Source of the DNA: Firmicutes bacterium ADurb.Bin182 | GTDB lineage: Bacteria; Bacillota; Clostridia; Christensenellales; CAG-138 | DNA length: 40,408 nucleotides | Direction: 5' to 3' | NCBI GenBank assembly: GCA_002070205.1 | Contig: MWCU01000074.1 | Location: 1 to 40,408 of the forward strand | Shown here: positions 1-8,805 of the stretch, piece by piece | How positions within the stretch are numbered: the stretch's first letter is position 1 | Layout: each line of letters opens with the position of its first letter | Program-made: the position numbers and the translations under genes | The notes under the pieces: model-generated | Database searches by the model: none | What the model saw: the letters and a program-made list of their open reading frames with translations, nothing else | Told to the model about the DNA's origin: nothing

Positions 1-20
1 CGGAAAGCGGCAATTACGGT

Positions 21-1391
21 CTACTTCTTTTTTACTTTCAGCATAAAAAGCACCAAAAGCGCAAAGTAGACGAGCAGAAGGCCGAACGTTAAAAAGAGCA
101 TGACGTCTGAGTCGGGCGCCATACCTATAAGAAGCAGCATGGGAGCGCCGAACACTATCGCGCTGCTGCTGCCGGTGATCAAATTGTTGGCCGCGGGCGT
201 TTTAAACTGCGGATCGATTTCTCGAAGCAGCAGCACGCCTGAACTTATGGTCCCAGTCATCATGCCGTACATGGAGAGAAAGCCTTCATAGAAGTAATCC
301 GGATATATTTTTTTGCATATCCACCGAAGATAATAAAACGTAACGACTCCTCCGGCAATGCTCATAAGCGCAAACGGAAGCCATAAACCGCTAAGATCCT
401 TGATATCGATAGTTGCGATTCCCGCAATCACCATGACGTCGAACAGGCTTCCGGATATTCTGCTCAAGAGGTAATTGTTCTGGTATTGACGGGTCATTAT
501 TTTTCGCTTTGTCAAGAAGGAGAGGCATGACCTGAAAAGCATCGCAAGAACGGACCCTATAATGAAATTGAAGCCCCAAATTATGGGGGAAAGCGTTTTC
601 GCAAGCCCCGGTGCACTCTTTGCGAGCAAGGAAGTGACTTCCCTTGATACGAGATAGGTAAAGAGGTATATGATGGCTGTCATCGCGACTTGAACGGACA
701 GTCGATCGACCGATTCGGATACGGGTATCTCGTTGTCCTGCTGGAAAACGTCCACGGTAACGGAGCCCGATATCACTTCGTGAGCAGCCGCGCCGAATAT
801 GTTTTTTTTATGCAGAACGTTTATGTAAACGACTCCGACCACGCAAGCGCAGATAAAACCCATCGCAGCTATTGACAGCCCGAAGGATTGGCCCCCCGCA
901 AATCCAAGCTTTTCATACATTGTGCCAACATTGTTCGCCTGACCCGGTCCCTGGCCGTAACCCATGGGAAGCAAAATGCCCGCCGCTTTGAACATGCCGG
1001 GCATTATAGTATACGCAAGCACTGCTGATATGACAATGCCCGTAATGCCTTGGATGACATAGGACCCGACTATTACAGCGCCGCTTTTAATGCCCGCGAG
1101 ATCGCCCTTTTGCGTTGAGCGTTTTTCGGGCGCTCTGAGAGAGAGAGCTATAAATCCGAGCGCTATGGAATGGTATGTTATCATCTCCATCAGGTTTGTA
1201 TCGATGGGCAAAATGCCCGTGAGCCTGAGCCCGAGCGACAAAAAGCCGGCGAGCACCGCCGTCGGCATAAGGCTTTTTTTAACTATGGGGAGTTTTCTTC
1301 TCAGTACGTTTGCCGCGAGCATAATGCCGGCTATCATGCCGAGTTGAAGAACGGCGCTCCAAAGCGATTGATTTGCGGCTGAAAAGTCCAT
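21..1391 (-). CDS. gltS: Sodium/glutamate symporter family (GltS/ESS) membrane protein
   Basis: This is a 456-residue polytopic membrane protein with about ten or more hydrophobic segments. The motif GYGQGPGQA at residues 144-152 is the re-entrant signature of the ESS family, in which GltS couples Na+ to glutamate uptake. Family membership is clear; glutamate as the substrate is inferred. An upstream TTG at 1400 sits directly against the GAGGAG ribosome site, so the ATG at 1391 (9-base spacing) is the better start. That ribosome site lies just outside the 3' end of the acyltransferase gene, whose stop is at 1397-1399, so translation is probably coupled. It is the last visible gene of the leftward operon that begins with the CPBP protease. 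Confidence 0.85.
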   Translation of the reverse strand: MDFSAANQSLWSAVLQLGMIAGIMLAANVLRRKLPIVKKSLMPTAVLAGFLSLGLRLTGILPIDTNLMEMITYHSIALGFIALSLRAPEKRSTQKGDLAGIKSGAVIVGSYVIQGITGIVISAVLAYTIMPGMFKAAGILLPMGYGQGPGQANNVGTMYEKLGFAGGQSFGLSIAAMGFICACVVGVVYINVLHKKNIFGAAAHEVISGSVTVDVFQQDNEIPVSESVDRLSVQVAMTAIIYLFTYLVSREVTSLLAKSAPGLAKTLSPIIWGFNFIIGSVLAMLFRSCLSFLTKRKIMTRQYQNNYLLSRISGSLFDVMVIAGIATIDIKDLSGLWLPFALMSIAGGVVTFYYLRWICKKIYPDYFYEGFLSMYGMMTGTISSGVLLLREIDPQFKTPAANNLITGSSSAIVFGAPMLLLIGMAPDSDVMLFLTFGLLLVYFALLVLFMLKVKKK

Positions 1392-1396
1392 GATAC

Positions 1397-2575
1397 TCAA
1401 CTCCTCAATAATTTATATGAAAGGACGTATTTGCGTGCCGAGCGCGGCTTTTCGTTTCTGATTTCATAATGACCCCCGTCAACTGTCGAGAAAATCAACA
1501 CGTTTCCGCCGTGTATCGTCATAGCCGATATATCCTTCAGAGGAAAAACCGTTACTCCGTCAACGCTTCGGACTTCCAGCCGGTCATTGTACATAGACAG
1601 CGAGCCGTCGGTCATATGCAAAGTGTTTCCGCATCTGTCAAACCTGTACAGGCTCTGCCCGTCGTCCGAAAAAAGCGGAATCGAAGCGGACAGCAAGCGG
1701 TATTCCGAGAATTGCTGTTTCATAAAATTCGTTTGCCATCTGTCCCAGTCAAGAACGGTCTCAAAAGGAGGCGTTGTTCCGTCCGCGCCTTCAAAGAAGC
1801 CGTAGAAGCTATATTTGACTTTAAGCCCGCATTCGCATTCAAAGAGTTCGCCCCGGCTTTTCAGTCTGCCGATTCCCCGGCATGCGGGGCATGCGTAAAG
1901 CGCGTATTCCAGGTGCTGAGCCGGGTTCTTCCCGACGTATTGAACGGGGTCCTTTTTCTGCAATTCGTATTCGTTGAGGTAAAGGTCTTTGCGTATCGCT
2001 TCGTTGATTTCATCGGCGCTCATTTCTTTAAGCTTCTCCGGCTCGTAAACATGCTCGATGTATCCTCGCATCCTGCCTTTGCGCACCCCGCTGCCCCAAA
2101 GCGGCGTCGTAAAGTATCCGCCTTCCAGCTTATATGTGATAAGCGCCGCTCCGCTTTGCTTGATGAGCTTGCCGGTTGAGGGAAGTATCTCGTTCGTTTC
2201 GCCGTTGAATGAACGGATGCCCTCCGCGAAAATGCATACGTTGACTCCCGAGCGTACGGTCTTGATAACGTCCATTACCGTTCTCGCTTCGGTCGTCGCC
2301 TTCACCCTCGCGATGGGAGCGAAAAAGAACTTTACGAGTTTGCCCGCGAATTTCCATCTTAAGATATGATCGCTTGCCACAAAATACATATGCTCGTGAA
2401 AACCCGCGGCGACAAGCAGCGGATCAAAGTCTGTATTGTGATTGGCAAGCAGAATAAAGGGCCTTTTTTGCGGCTCTGCCATGACCCACTCCATGTTCAG
2501 CTTACGGCGGAGAAACGCCCTTACCGGGGAGCGGAGAACTTTAAATACGAAGCGGTGCCACTTCAGGTTTTTCAT
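1397..2575 (-). CDS. plsC: PlsC-type 1-acylglycerol-3-phosphate acyltransferase with C-terminal zinc-ribbon-like extension
   Basis: This 392-residue protein probably acylates lysophosphatidic acid at the inner membrane face. The N-terminal half carries the acyltransferase motifs: NHNTDFD (H46-x4-D51, catalytic) and FAEGIRS near residue 119 (glycerol-phosphate binding). Ordinary PlsC enzymes are about 200-250 residues; this one continues with a segment around residues 232-257 holding a CxxC and a CxC pair, which looks like a zinc ribbon, then a beta-rich tail of roughly 130 residues that I do not recognise. The ATG at 2575 has an AGAGGT ribosome site 6 bases upstream. It sits between the CPBP protease (53-base gap) and the GltS gene. 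The acyltransferase call is firm; the exact acceptor is inferred. Confidence 0.85.
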   Translation of the reverse strand: MKNLKWHRFVFKVLRSPVRAFLRRKLNMEWVMAEPQKRPFILLANHNTDFDPLLVAAGFHEHMYFVASDHILRWKFAGKLVKFFFAPIARVKATTEARTVMDVIKTVRSGVNVCIFAEGIRSFNGETNEILPSTGKLIKQSGAALITYKLEGGYFTTPLWGSGVRKGRMRGYIEHVYEPEKLKEMSADEINEAIRKDLYLNEYELQKKDPVQYVGKNPAQHLEYALYACPACRGIGRLKSRGELFECECGLKVKYSFYGFFEGADGTTPPFETVLDWDRWQTNFMKQQFSEYRLLSASIPLFSDDGQSLYRFDRCGNTLHMTDGSLSMYNDRLEVRSVDGVTVFPLKDISAMTIHGGNVLIFSTVDGGHYEIRNEKPRSARKYVLSYKLLRS

Positions 2576-2628
2576 GGAATACCTCTGTTGTTTTTTTCGG
2601 GACTCCCGGATATCATGCTGCCCCGGTT

Positions 2629-3495
2629 TTAGTCGGGTTTGTTCAAATCGTTTTTCTCCGAAGCTGAAGGCTTAACAGTCATTATAAACACGAAAATCGA
2701 AATTGCCAGCGCCGCCGACAGGGCAAGCAGTATCGCATAAATCAATTCGCCTTCAATATTCAGCCGTTCAAGCAGAAAAGAGGATGCGTTGAACGAAATG
2801 TGAAGCAGTATCGGCGCAGCGAGAGAGCGGTATTTCAAAAACACCAAAACCAGCAAAAGCCCGATAATAAATCCGTATGACATCCATACGACGTGACCGT
2901 GCATCAGGCCGAAAACAGCCGCGGATATAAGGACGGCGATTACTGCCGGCATTCCCTTTTTCAAACGGGTAAATATCAATCCCCTGAATATGATCTCTTC
3001 GACCGCAGGAGTAACAATAGCCGCGTTTATCACCTGAACAATAATGCTTCCACCCGTGACGAGCCCGGCCATCCGCTCATAGCTTTCGAGCACTTCCTGA
3101 GGTATGGGCAAAAGCTCTATGGCCGACGATATCATAATGTTCAGCGCGAGCCCGAGGGGTATTAGAGGCCACAGGGAAACAAGGCGAACCTTTGAAAATC
3201 CAGTTTCGCGCAAAAAGGATTTCTTCCGTGAGCGAAACACCAGAACAAGCGTTAAAACAGTCATGAGCCCGCTGACAAGCAGTATAAGGTTCATATTGTA
3301 TGTTAAAAATCCCGAGATGCTTTGCTGTATGGAATCAAGATCGGGGGCCTGTCCGCTCAGCGCCTTTCCGAACCCCAGCCTTGCGGCAAATACGAGCAGG
3401 AAAATGAGCGTTACCCCTATCTGCATGATGAAGTAAATAAAAAAGTACCAGATGGCTGCTCCTACGGCCCTGAAAAAATTCCTCACGCTCGGCAC
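2629..3495 (-). CDS. CPBP-family intramembrane metalloprotease
   Basis: This is a 288-residue membrane protein of the CPBP (Abi, Rce1-like) family. The three hallmark motifs are present: EEIIFRG (E166, E167, R171), a FGLMHG histidine (H199), and HISFN (H232, N236), with several transmembrane segments around them. Family members are glutamate-type intramembrane proteases, some linked to bacteriocin self-immunity or to prenyl-protein-like processing; the substrate here is unknown. The open frame begins at GTG 3495, but the G-run that could serve as ribosome site abuts that codon. A second GTG at 3486, nine bases in, has better spacing and may be the true start. It is first in the leftward operon behind the promoter at 3525-3553. 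Confidence 0.85.
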   Translation of the reverse strand: MPSVRNFFRAVGAAIWYFFIYFIMQIGVTLIFLLVFAARLGFGKALSGQAPDLDSIQQSISGFLTYNMNLILLVSGLMTVLTLVLVFRSRKKSFLRETGFSKVRLVSLWPLIPLGLALNIMISSAIELLPIPQEVLESYERMAGLVTGGSIIVQVINAAIVTPAVEEIIFRGLIFTRLKKGMPAVIAVLISAAVFGLMHGHVVWMSYGFIIGLLLVLVFLKYRSLAAPILLHISFNASSFLLERLNIEGELIYAILLALSAALAISIFVFIMTVKPSASEKNDLNKPD

Positions 3496-3524
3496 CCCCC
3501 GGTCAATAATAAATACTGATTTAC

Positions 3525-3553
3525 AGTATAATGTAACCGGGGTGATAATTCAA
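3525..3553 (-). promoter_or_regulatory. Sigma-A-type promoter for the CPBP-plsC-gltS operon
   Basis: On the minus strand TTGAAT (3548-3553) and TATACT (3525-3530) are separated by 17 bases. The predicted transcript starts about 25-30 bases before the protease start codon. Confidence 0.7.
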
Positions 3554-3622
3554 GCAAATACGCGTCCCGCGGCCTGAGCTCACGCTTTTTTGAATTCGCC
3601 GCGGCTATCTTCCGCATCCCAC

Positions 3623-3651
3623 TTGTCAATCAAAGGGTGGATTAGTATAAT
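3623..3651 (+). promoter_or_regulatory. Sigma-A-type promoter for the transglutaminase-like lipoprotein operon
   Basis: TTGTCA (3623-3628) and a perfect TATAAT (3646-3651) have a 17-base spacer. The leader to the ATG at 3797 is about 140 bases. I saw no riboswitch-like fold in it. It is back to back with the leftward promoter at 3525-3553. Confidence 0.75.
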
Positions 3652-3796
3652 AAACCATGTAAATATAAACTACCCGATACGTGACCAAATCGTACTCCTT
3701 CCCGAATAGAATATAACAAATGCTGATGTTCCGTCGGGCAGCCGGTGCGTCGCCGATAGGCCTGAAAATCAGCGCAATTTTACAGGAGGCATCATC

Positions 3797-5653
3797 ATGA
3801 AAAGGTTCATTTGTACCGGTCTTGCCGTATTGTTTATGCTGTTCGCGGCAGGCTGCACCGCTCCGGCGTCCGCAAACACCCTCGCGACCGCGACGTCCTT
3901 TGTTGCGGCGGCGGAGGGATTGCTGAAGGAAGCGCGCGAGATCATCGACTGGCAGATCGAAGAATCCACAAAGGAAATGGAGGAATACGAGCAGGCTATC
4001 AAAAACGGGGAAGCCTATGAAAATGACGACAGCATAGATGAGGATTGGGAAAAATCCGTTCAGCTTGCCGAGTGCGCCGCCAAAATGAACGCGCTTGCCG
4101 AAGCGTTCTCAAAGATAGAGAAGACCGGCGATAAGGATATCGACCTTACTGTTGACGCCACCGCTCATTATCTTGGCAAGGCGAAGAGCGCGCTCGCCGA
4201 CCTTATGGAAATAGTGGTATTCTATTTTGAGGAATACGAAGCATTAAGGCCGTTCATGGAATTCCCCGAGATTCAGGATGACACGGATTACATGGTATAT
4301 ACCGAGAAACTGTGGGATACGGTGAATCTTTCCATCCAAAACCTCAAGTCTGTAGATTGTCCGCCGTTCATGAGAGAGAACTACGAAAAATGGATCGAAC
4401 AGTTCGGCGCATACAAGACCCTATGCGAGGATCTCTATTACGCGACCAGCCTGATTGATCCGCTTCGCATCAACTCGTGTACATACCGCGCGGACCGCAT
4501 CAGCGTGACAATAGATGTTTACGCCAAAAAGCTAACGAACGATTTCAATCTTCAATACGGAAAAGTCGGCGAGCGAATAGACGGTCCCATAACGACATTG
4601 GGCAACGAGATCAAGGCCAACTGCGAAAAGCTGATAAAGGGAGGCAAAGACGTATCTTATTCGTATTTAACGGATGAGAGCTCAGTCAAGGTGACTTATG
4701 AATATGAGGATACCATATTTCCCTCGCTCTACCGCTCGCTGGATTCATTGATCACATTCGCCGCGACGAGCGAGAACGGTGAAGCGGACGTGCTGGTATC
4801 GGTCGAGGTTCCCGGGTTTACGCAGCTTTATGAACAGAAGTTCACGCTGAGCGAACAAATCACGCAGATCCATATCCGCCCTCCCCTTATGACGGGAGAT
4901 TTAAGCCTTAATTCGGAAAAGGACGCTCAGCTCGTGTTTTCGGTCCAGGATCTTGAAACAAAAGAGTATATCGTGAAGGACAGCAAAAGCATAAAGCTGA
5001 TGAGCAAATACGACGTCGTCTGGTGGACGGAGCAATACGGCGACACGACGACCGACAACATACTTGCCTGGATGACGCCCGAATCCCCGAGCGTTTTGCA
5101 GCTGAAGCGCGACGCCGTCGATTATTTGAGCAGGCTTACAAAAGGGAAGCTGGACATGATCCAGGGATACCAGAACGCCGGCTTCAGCGACATAACGGAC
5201 AATACGTTTTTCCAGGCCGCGGCTTTGATGGGAGCCCTAAGCGACGTAGCCAAGGTCCGTTATAACAACGCCGCGTTCTCAATGGGCGAGGGCGTGCATC
5301 AGCGGGTCATGCTTCCCGACTATGTGCTGGAAAGCCGCAGCGGCATATGCATCGAAACGTCGCTTGTCATTGCGAGCGCGCTGCAGTCCGCAGGAATGCA
5401 CGTGATGCTTATATTCCCGCCGGGCCACGCTCAGGTGGCGGTAGAGGCATGGCCGGAGACGGGCGATTATTTTCTTATCGAAACCACCATGCTGCCCATG
5501 GAAGTCGAAGACATCCCGAAAGCGATAATGTATCTTACCAAAGAACAGTGGTTCGGATATCTCGACGGTACGGCCGAATACTCCCGGGGCAGATGTTATG
5601 TGTTGGACTGCGACCTTGGCAAAAAGCTGGGCATCGTGCCCCTTAGCAATTGA
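3797..5653 (+). CDS. Secreted lipoprotein with C-terminal transglutaminase-like domain
   Basis: This 618-residue protein has a lipoprotein signal peptide ending in the lipobox AAGC, so Cys20 would be lipidated and the protein anchored outside the membrane. Residues about 30-110 are rich in Glu/Lys/Ala and likely helical or coiled-coil; a beta-rich middle follows. The C-terminal part resembles a transglutaminase-like (papain-fold) core: Cys518 in SRSGICIET, His544 in PPGHAQVAVEAW, and Glu562 in LIETT where the family normally has Asp. I infer a protease/transglutaminase-fold enzyme or a degenerate binding version; the target is unknown. The ATG follows ACAGGAGG about 8 bases upstream. The zinc-ribbon gene starts 14 bases after the stop, so the two are probably one operon. 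Confidence 0.75.
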   Translation: MKRFICTGLAVLFMLFAAGCTAPASANTLATATSFVAAAEGLLKEAREIIDWQIEESTKEMEEYEQAIKNGEAYENDDSIDEDWEKSVQLAECAAKMNALAEAFSKIEKTGDKDIDLTVDATAHYLGKAKSALADLMEIVVFYFEEYEALRPFMEFPEIQDDTDYMVYTEKLWDTVNLSIQNLKSVDCPPFMRENYEKWIEQFGAYKTLCEDLYYATSLIDPLRINSCTYRADRISVTIDVYAKKLTNDFNLQYGKVGERIDGPITTLGNEIKANCEKLIKGGKDVSYSYLTDESSVKVTYEYEDTIFPSLYRSLDSLITFAATSENGEADVLVSVEVPGFTQLYEQKFTLSEQITQIHIRPPLMTGDLSLNSEKDAQLVFSVQDLETKEYIVKDSKSIKLMSKYDVVWWTEQYGDTTTDNILAWMTPESPSVLQLKRDAVDYLSRLTKGKLDMIQGYQNAGFSDITDNTFFQAAALMGALSDVAKVRYNNAAFSMGEGVHQRVMLPDYVLESRSGICIETSLVIASALQSAGMHVMLIFPPGHAQVAVEAWPETGDYFLIETTMLPMEVEDIPKAIMYLTKEQWFGYLDGTAEYSRGRCYVLDCDLGKKLGIVPLSN

Positions 5654-5667
5654 GGAGGTGGAGTATT

Positions 5668-6576
5668 ATGGCAAAATTCTGTGAATACTGCGGAAGACAA
5701 AACGAAGACGCAAGTGCGTTTTGCATCCAGTGCGGAAGGGAGCTTAGGCGCGCGGAATACGCGCAAACAGCGTATCAGCCCGGTCCGGCGCAAAGCGGGG
5801 CCGCTTCGTCCGCAGTCCCCGTTATACAGCCGGGACCTGTTTATCAGCCGTCCGCTATCTCCCGCAAGAAAAGCAATGCGGGGCTTATAATCGCGATTTC
5901 GGCGGCGGTTGTGGTCGCTGCAGTCGTTCTTGTTCTCGTGATCCGCCCGTTCGGAGGCGGATTGAAAGGGGGCAGTGCATTCATAGATCCTCAAACGGTT
6001 TTAACCGGGGTCGGGAACGATTACATGGGCCTGCTTCCCGAAAAGCCGGGGCCGATAGTGCCCGGCACGCCTCTTCCGACAGCCGCTCCGTATAATCCGG
6101 CGAATAACCCCGGGCCGACAAGCGCGGGCACATATTACTGCGAGCCTTTTTCTTATTCGCTGCAGCTGCCTCCCGGGTGGTATCCGGATGAAAGCGCGCT
6201 GTATTCCCAAAACATGGTTTCCTTCCAGAAGGATAGTAACTCGATACTTTCCGTAATGTATGCAATCGGGGCGACGTCGGATGACTTCGTGTGGGACAAC
6301 GCTGAGTTTATGGAGGAATTTGCAGGCTCGTCGGGAGGCTCCGGCTGGGAGCTCACCGCCTATGACTGGACCACAACTCTTTCGGGCTACGATACGTTTT
6401 ATCTGTTCTTTACTACATATAAGGGTTCGTCGGCCCACCTTTATAACTATACGTTTGTTATAAACGACGGTGATTCCGGGAATTGCTTCGTATTCACATT
6501 CTCGCAGGACTCCGCAAGCGCAACCGAACAGGATTTGGAGGAGGCATTATCGATTATCGATTCGTTTGTAATGTAG
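5668..6576 (+). CDS. Zinc-ribbon membrane-anchored protein with extracytoplasmic domain
   Basis: This 302-residue protein starts with a zinc ribbon (C5, C8, C19, C22), followed by a Gln/Pro/Ala-rich linker, a single transmembrane helix at about residues 71-92, and an extracytoplasmic C-terminal domain of about 180 residues. The stretch around the PPGWYPDES motif recalls PsbP-like or other small beta domains, but I cannot assign it. A longer frame opens at TTG 5650, but that TTG lies upstream of the GAGGAGG ribosome site; the ATG at 5668 is correctly spaced. Its pairing with the transglutaminase-like lipoprotein suggests a shared envelope role. The function is not known. Confidence 0.7.
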   Translation: MAKFCEYCGRQNEDASAFCIQCGRELRRAEYAQTAYQPGPAQSGAASSAVPVIQPGPVYQPSAISRKKSNAGLIIAISAAVVVAAVVLVLVIRPFGGGLKGGSAFIDPQTVLTGVGNDYMGLLPEKPGPIVPGTPLPTAAPYNPANNPGPTSAGTYYCEPFSYSLQLPPGWYPDESALYSQNMVSFQKDSNSILSVMYAIGATSDDFVWDNAEFMEEFAGSSGGSGWELTAYDWTTTLSGYDTFYLFFTTYKGSSAHLYNYTFVINDGDSGNCFVFTFSQDSASATEQDLEEALSIIDSFVM

Positions 6577-6697
6577 CAGAAAGATTGTTTTTTCAGCAAA
6601 GCGGGAACAGTCAAGCGGCTGCCGTCGCAAAATTGCAAGCTGCTGTACGATTAATCTTAACGCTGCCGGGCAGAAACGAAGGCTGTTATTAAAAAGC

Positions 6698-6737
6698 AAA
6701 AGGCGCAGGATCAATACTAAAAATCCTGCGCCTTTTT
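6698..6737. terminator. Bidirectional intrinsic terminator
   Basis: GGCGCAGGAT (6702-6711) pairs perfectly with ATCCTGCGCC (6723-6732), followed by a T-run on the plus strand and preceded by an A-run, giving a T-run on the minus strand. It ends the rightward zinc-ribbon operon and the leftward dehydrogenase operon. A second, weaker stem (CCCGGC 6746-6751 with GCCGGG 6766-6771) lies beside it. Confidence 0.9.
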
Positions 6738-6784
6738 ATATATTCCCCGGCTTTTACAAACAAGTGCCGGGACCGTTGATACTG

Positions 6785-7762
6785 TCATTGTTTATTGTGA
6801 AAAACTTCAGGATTAATAACGTTATGGGGGATTCTTCCGTTAAGCACATCGACTAGCCCGGATAACGCCTCATTGCACATGGCAATCCTTGATCGCATCG
6901 TCAAGCTGGCGATATGCGGCGTAAGCACGACGTTGTCCATAGACAGAAGCTCCTCATAAACCGTCGGTTCCTGTTCGAATACGTCCAGCCCAGCTCCTTT
7001 GATTACTCCGTTTTTCAGAGCTTTGCAAAGCGCGGCTTCATCCACCAGCTTGCCGCGCGCCGTATTGATAAAATAGGCCGTAGGTTTCATTTTGGAAAAA
7101 GTCTTTTCGTTGAACATATGATGATTTTCGCTAAAATAAGGCGTGTGCAATGATATGCAGTCGCTCTCGGCAAGGACCTCATCGAGAGGTTTGTAAATTG
7201 CGCCGCACTCTTTTTCGACGCATTCAGGAGCCCGGCATTTATCATAGTATATTACATTCATACCAAGCCCTTTAGCCTTTATGCATACTGATCTTCCGAT
7301 TCTGCCGAATCCGACTAAACCGAGGGTGCTTCCGAAAATCAGCGTGTCGACGTTCGAGAAAAGCGGGGAACTCCAGATTTTTTTGCGCACCTGTTTATCA
7401 TAACGGGGAACGCCGCGCATTACAGACATCATCAGCGCAACGGCAAGTTCCGCTGTTGCTTCTGTGACCTGCGTTGGGGTGTTAAGCACAGGTATCCCGA
7501 GCTCCGTCGCATATTTCCAGTCAATTTTATCGTAACCGACGCCGAAGTTAGCAATCACCTTCAACTTTTTCGCCGCATCGAATACCGATTTATCAGCTAT
7601 AATATCGATATCGAGATAACCGTCGAAATCGGATATCCGCGAAAGTATATAATCATAATCGAAGGCAGTTCCGTCCGCAGGCTGTGAGATTTCAAAATCA
7701 TTTTTATAGGGGGCAACACATTCATCAGGGACTTTTTTGGAAATCAGAATTCGTTTTTTCAT
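6785..7762 (-). CDS. D-isomer-specific 2-hydroxyacid dehydrogenase
   Basis: This 325-residue NAD(P)-dependent enzyme belongs to the phosphoglycerate/glyoxylate reductase family. The Rossmann loop GFGRIGR lies at about 151-157, and the catalytic set is complete: R236 in TARG, E265 in FEQEP, and H283 in TPHIA. It would reduce or oxidise a 2-keto/2-hydroxy acid such as hydroxypyruvate, glyoxylate or a sugar-derived 2-keto acid. The open frame extends upstream to 7933, inside the aldolase gene, but the ATG at 7762 has a GGAGGA site 6 bases before it and begins the usual first beta strand. It lies 16 bases after the HpcH/HpaI aldolase, so it could handle that enzyme's keto-acid or semialdehyde product. 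The substrate is not determined. Confidence 0.85.
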   Translation of the reverse strand: MKKRILISKKVPDECVAPYKNDFEISQPADGTAFDYDYILSRISDFDGYLDIDIIADKSVFDAAKKLKVIANFGVGYDKIDWKYATELGIPVLNTPTQVTEATAELAVALMMSVMRGVPRYDKQVRKKIWSSPLFSNVDTLIFGSTLGLVGFGRIGRSVCIKAKGLGMNVIYYDKCRAPECVEKECGAIYKPLDEVLAESDCISLHTPYFSENHHMFNEKTFSKMKPTAYFINTARGKLVDEAALCKALKNGVIKGAGLDVFEQEPTVYEELLSMDNVVLTPHIASLTMRSRIAMCNEALSGLVDVLNGRIPHNVINPEVFHNKQ

Positions 7763-7778
7763 ATTATTCCTCCAAGAC

Positions 7779-8576
7779 TCAGAGCATGTCTGCAAGCTTG
7801 CGAACTTCACCGCAGGTACCCCGCCAGTACGAATTAAGTATCCTGAACTCATCGCCCATGCAAAAATGCCTGACACCGAGGTTCCTGTAATACTCCGCCT
7901 TATCCGTTGTGTCACATTCACAGCGCGGCGCAATGCCGTGAGCGAGAGCAGTCCTGATAATATATTCCTCTATTTCGAGAAGATCCTGCCGATGCTCACT
8001 TGCATTCCAGCCTTTGCTCATGCTGAAATCGGAAGGACCGAACTGAACCATATCTATGCCAGGGACGGAACAGATTTCTTCAAAGTTATCGACTGCTTCC
8101 TGTTTTTCGATCATGAAAGCTTTAACGGTATTGCGTACCATCGCGGCGTAATCCATTTGCGCAATGTGCGGCGTATATCCGATCCAGCGCGAGTTCGGAT
8201 AACCGAAACGCCCCTTATCCTCCATGCTGTCCGGACTGAGAGCCCAAATAGTTTCGCGGACCTCGTCGGCGGTTTTGTGATCGCAGTATAAGACAGATTG
8301 AAAGCCCATGGATACGGCTCTTTGGGCGATATAGTGGCGGTTTTGAAAATCTACTTTTATCATGGAGCCGATGCCGTGGAGTTCGGCAGCTCGCACCATA
8401 TTTTCGAGGTCCGGCTGGGTAAAGGGGGAATATTCTGCGACAAATTCAAAATAATCGAAATTTCCCGTAACCGCCATGGCTTCAATGAGAGTGGGCCATG
8501 TGCTCCAGATCCTGGTTGCCACGGAAGGTTTGCTGCCGTTGAGCAGTGTGCGTATTTTGTTCTGAGGTATGTTCAT
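7779..8576 (-). CDS. HpcH/HpaI family aldolase
   Basis: This 265-residue TIM-barrel class II aldolase belongs to the family that cleaves 2-keto-3-deoxy (or 4-hydroxy-2-keto) acids to pyruvate and an aldehyde. The metal ligands are visible: Glu157 and Asp183 (in GPSD), 26 residues apart as in HpaI. The N-terminal region is atypical. Where HpaI has the catalytic His after Glu, this protein reads AEYSPF, and the usual Arg strand reads IKVDF, so His to Tyr and Arg to Lys changes are likely. The ATG at 8576 follows an AGGAG site; an in-frame ATG further upstream (8624) has no such support. It is first in the leftward pair and divergent from the AraC regulator. A substrate such as a deoxy-sugar acid is inference. 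Confidence 0.8.
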   Translation of the reverse strand: MNIPQNKIRTLLNGSKPSVATRIWSTWPTLIEAMAVTGNFDYFEFVAEYSPFTQPDLENMVRAAELHGIGSMIKVDFQNRHYIAQRAVSMGFQSVLYCDHKTADEVRETIWALSPDSMEDKGRFGYPNSRWIGYTPHIAQMDYAAMVRNTVKAFMIEKQEAVDNFEEICSVPGIDMVQFGPSDFSMSKGWNASEHRQDLLEIEEYIIRTALAHGIAPRCECDTTDKAEYYRNLGVRHFCMGDEFRILNSYWRGTCGEVRKLADML

Positions 8577-8805
8577 AGCGTTAATTCTCCTGATGTTTGT
8601 TGATAGGATATGAAGTTTATGCAATAATTACAGTATAATATTTTGGCTGTAAAGTCGATGAACGGTATTGGAAAGTATATTTCATATTTTGCTGTGTTTT
8701 TACCGGCAAAAAACATTCGGACAAAATGCCCTTATTAGCTTGAACTGACGGATTAATTGCCGGAATGGTTCGGGACATCGCTTTTATCAGCGAAAAGGTG
8801 TATAT
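8577..8805. promoter_or_regulatory. Divergent control region between HpcH/HpaI aldolase and AraC regulator
   Basis: On the minus strand a TATACT -10 is visible at 8632-8637 without a good -35, as is common for activator-dependent promoters. A near-palindrome GAAAGTATATTTC lies at 8671-8683. I found no convincing -35/-10 pair for the AraC gene itself. Confidence 0.4.

Noticed and set aside
1469..2179. 236-codon open frame on the plus strand
   Set aside because: It is antisense to the acyltransferase, has no ribosome site or recognisable domain, and is a shadow frame.
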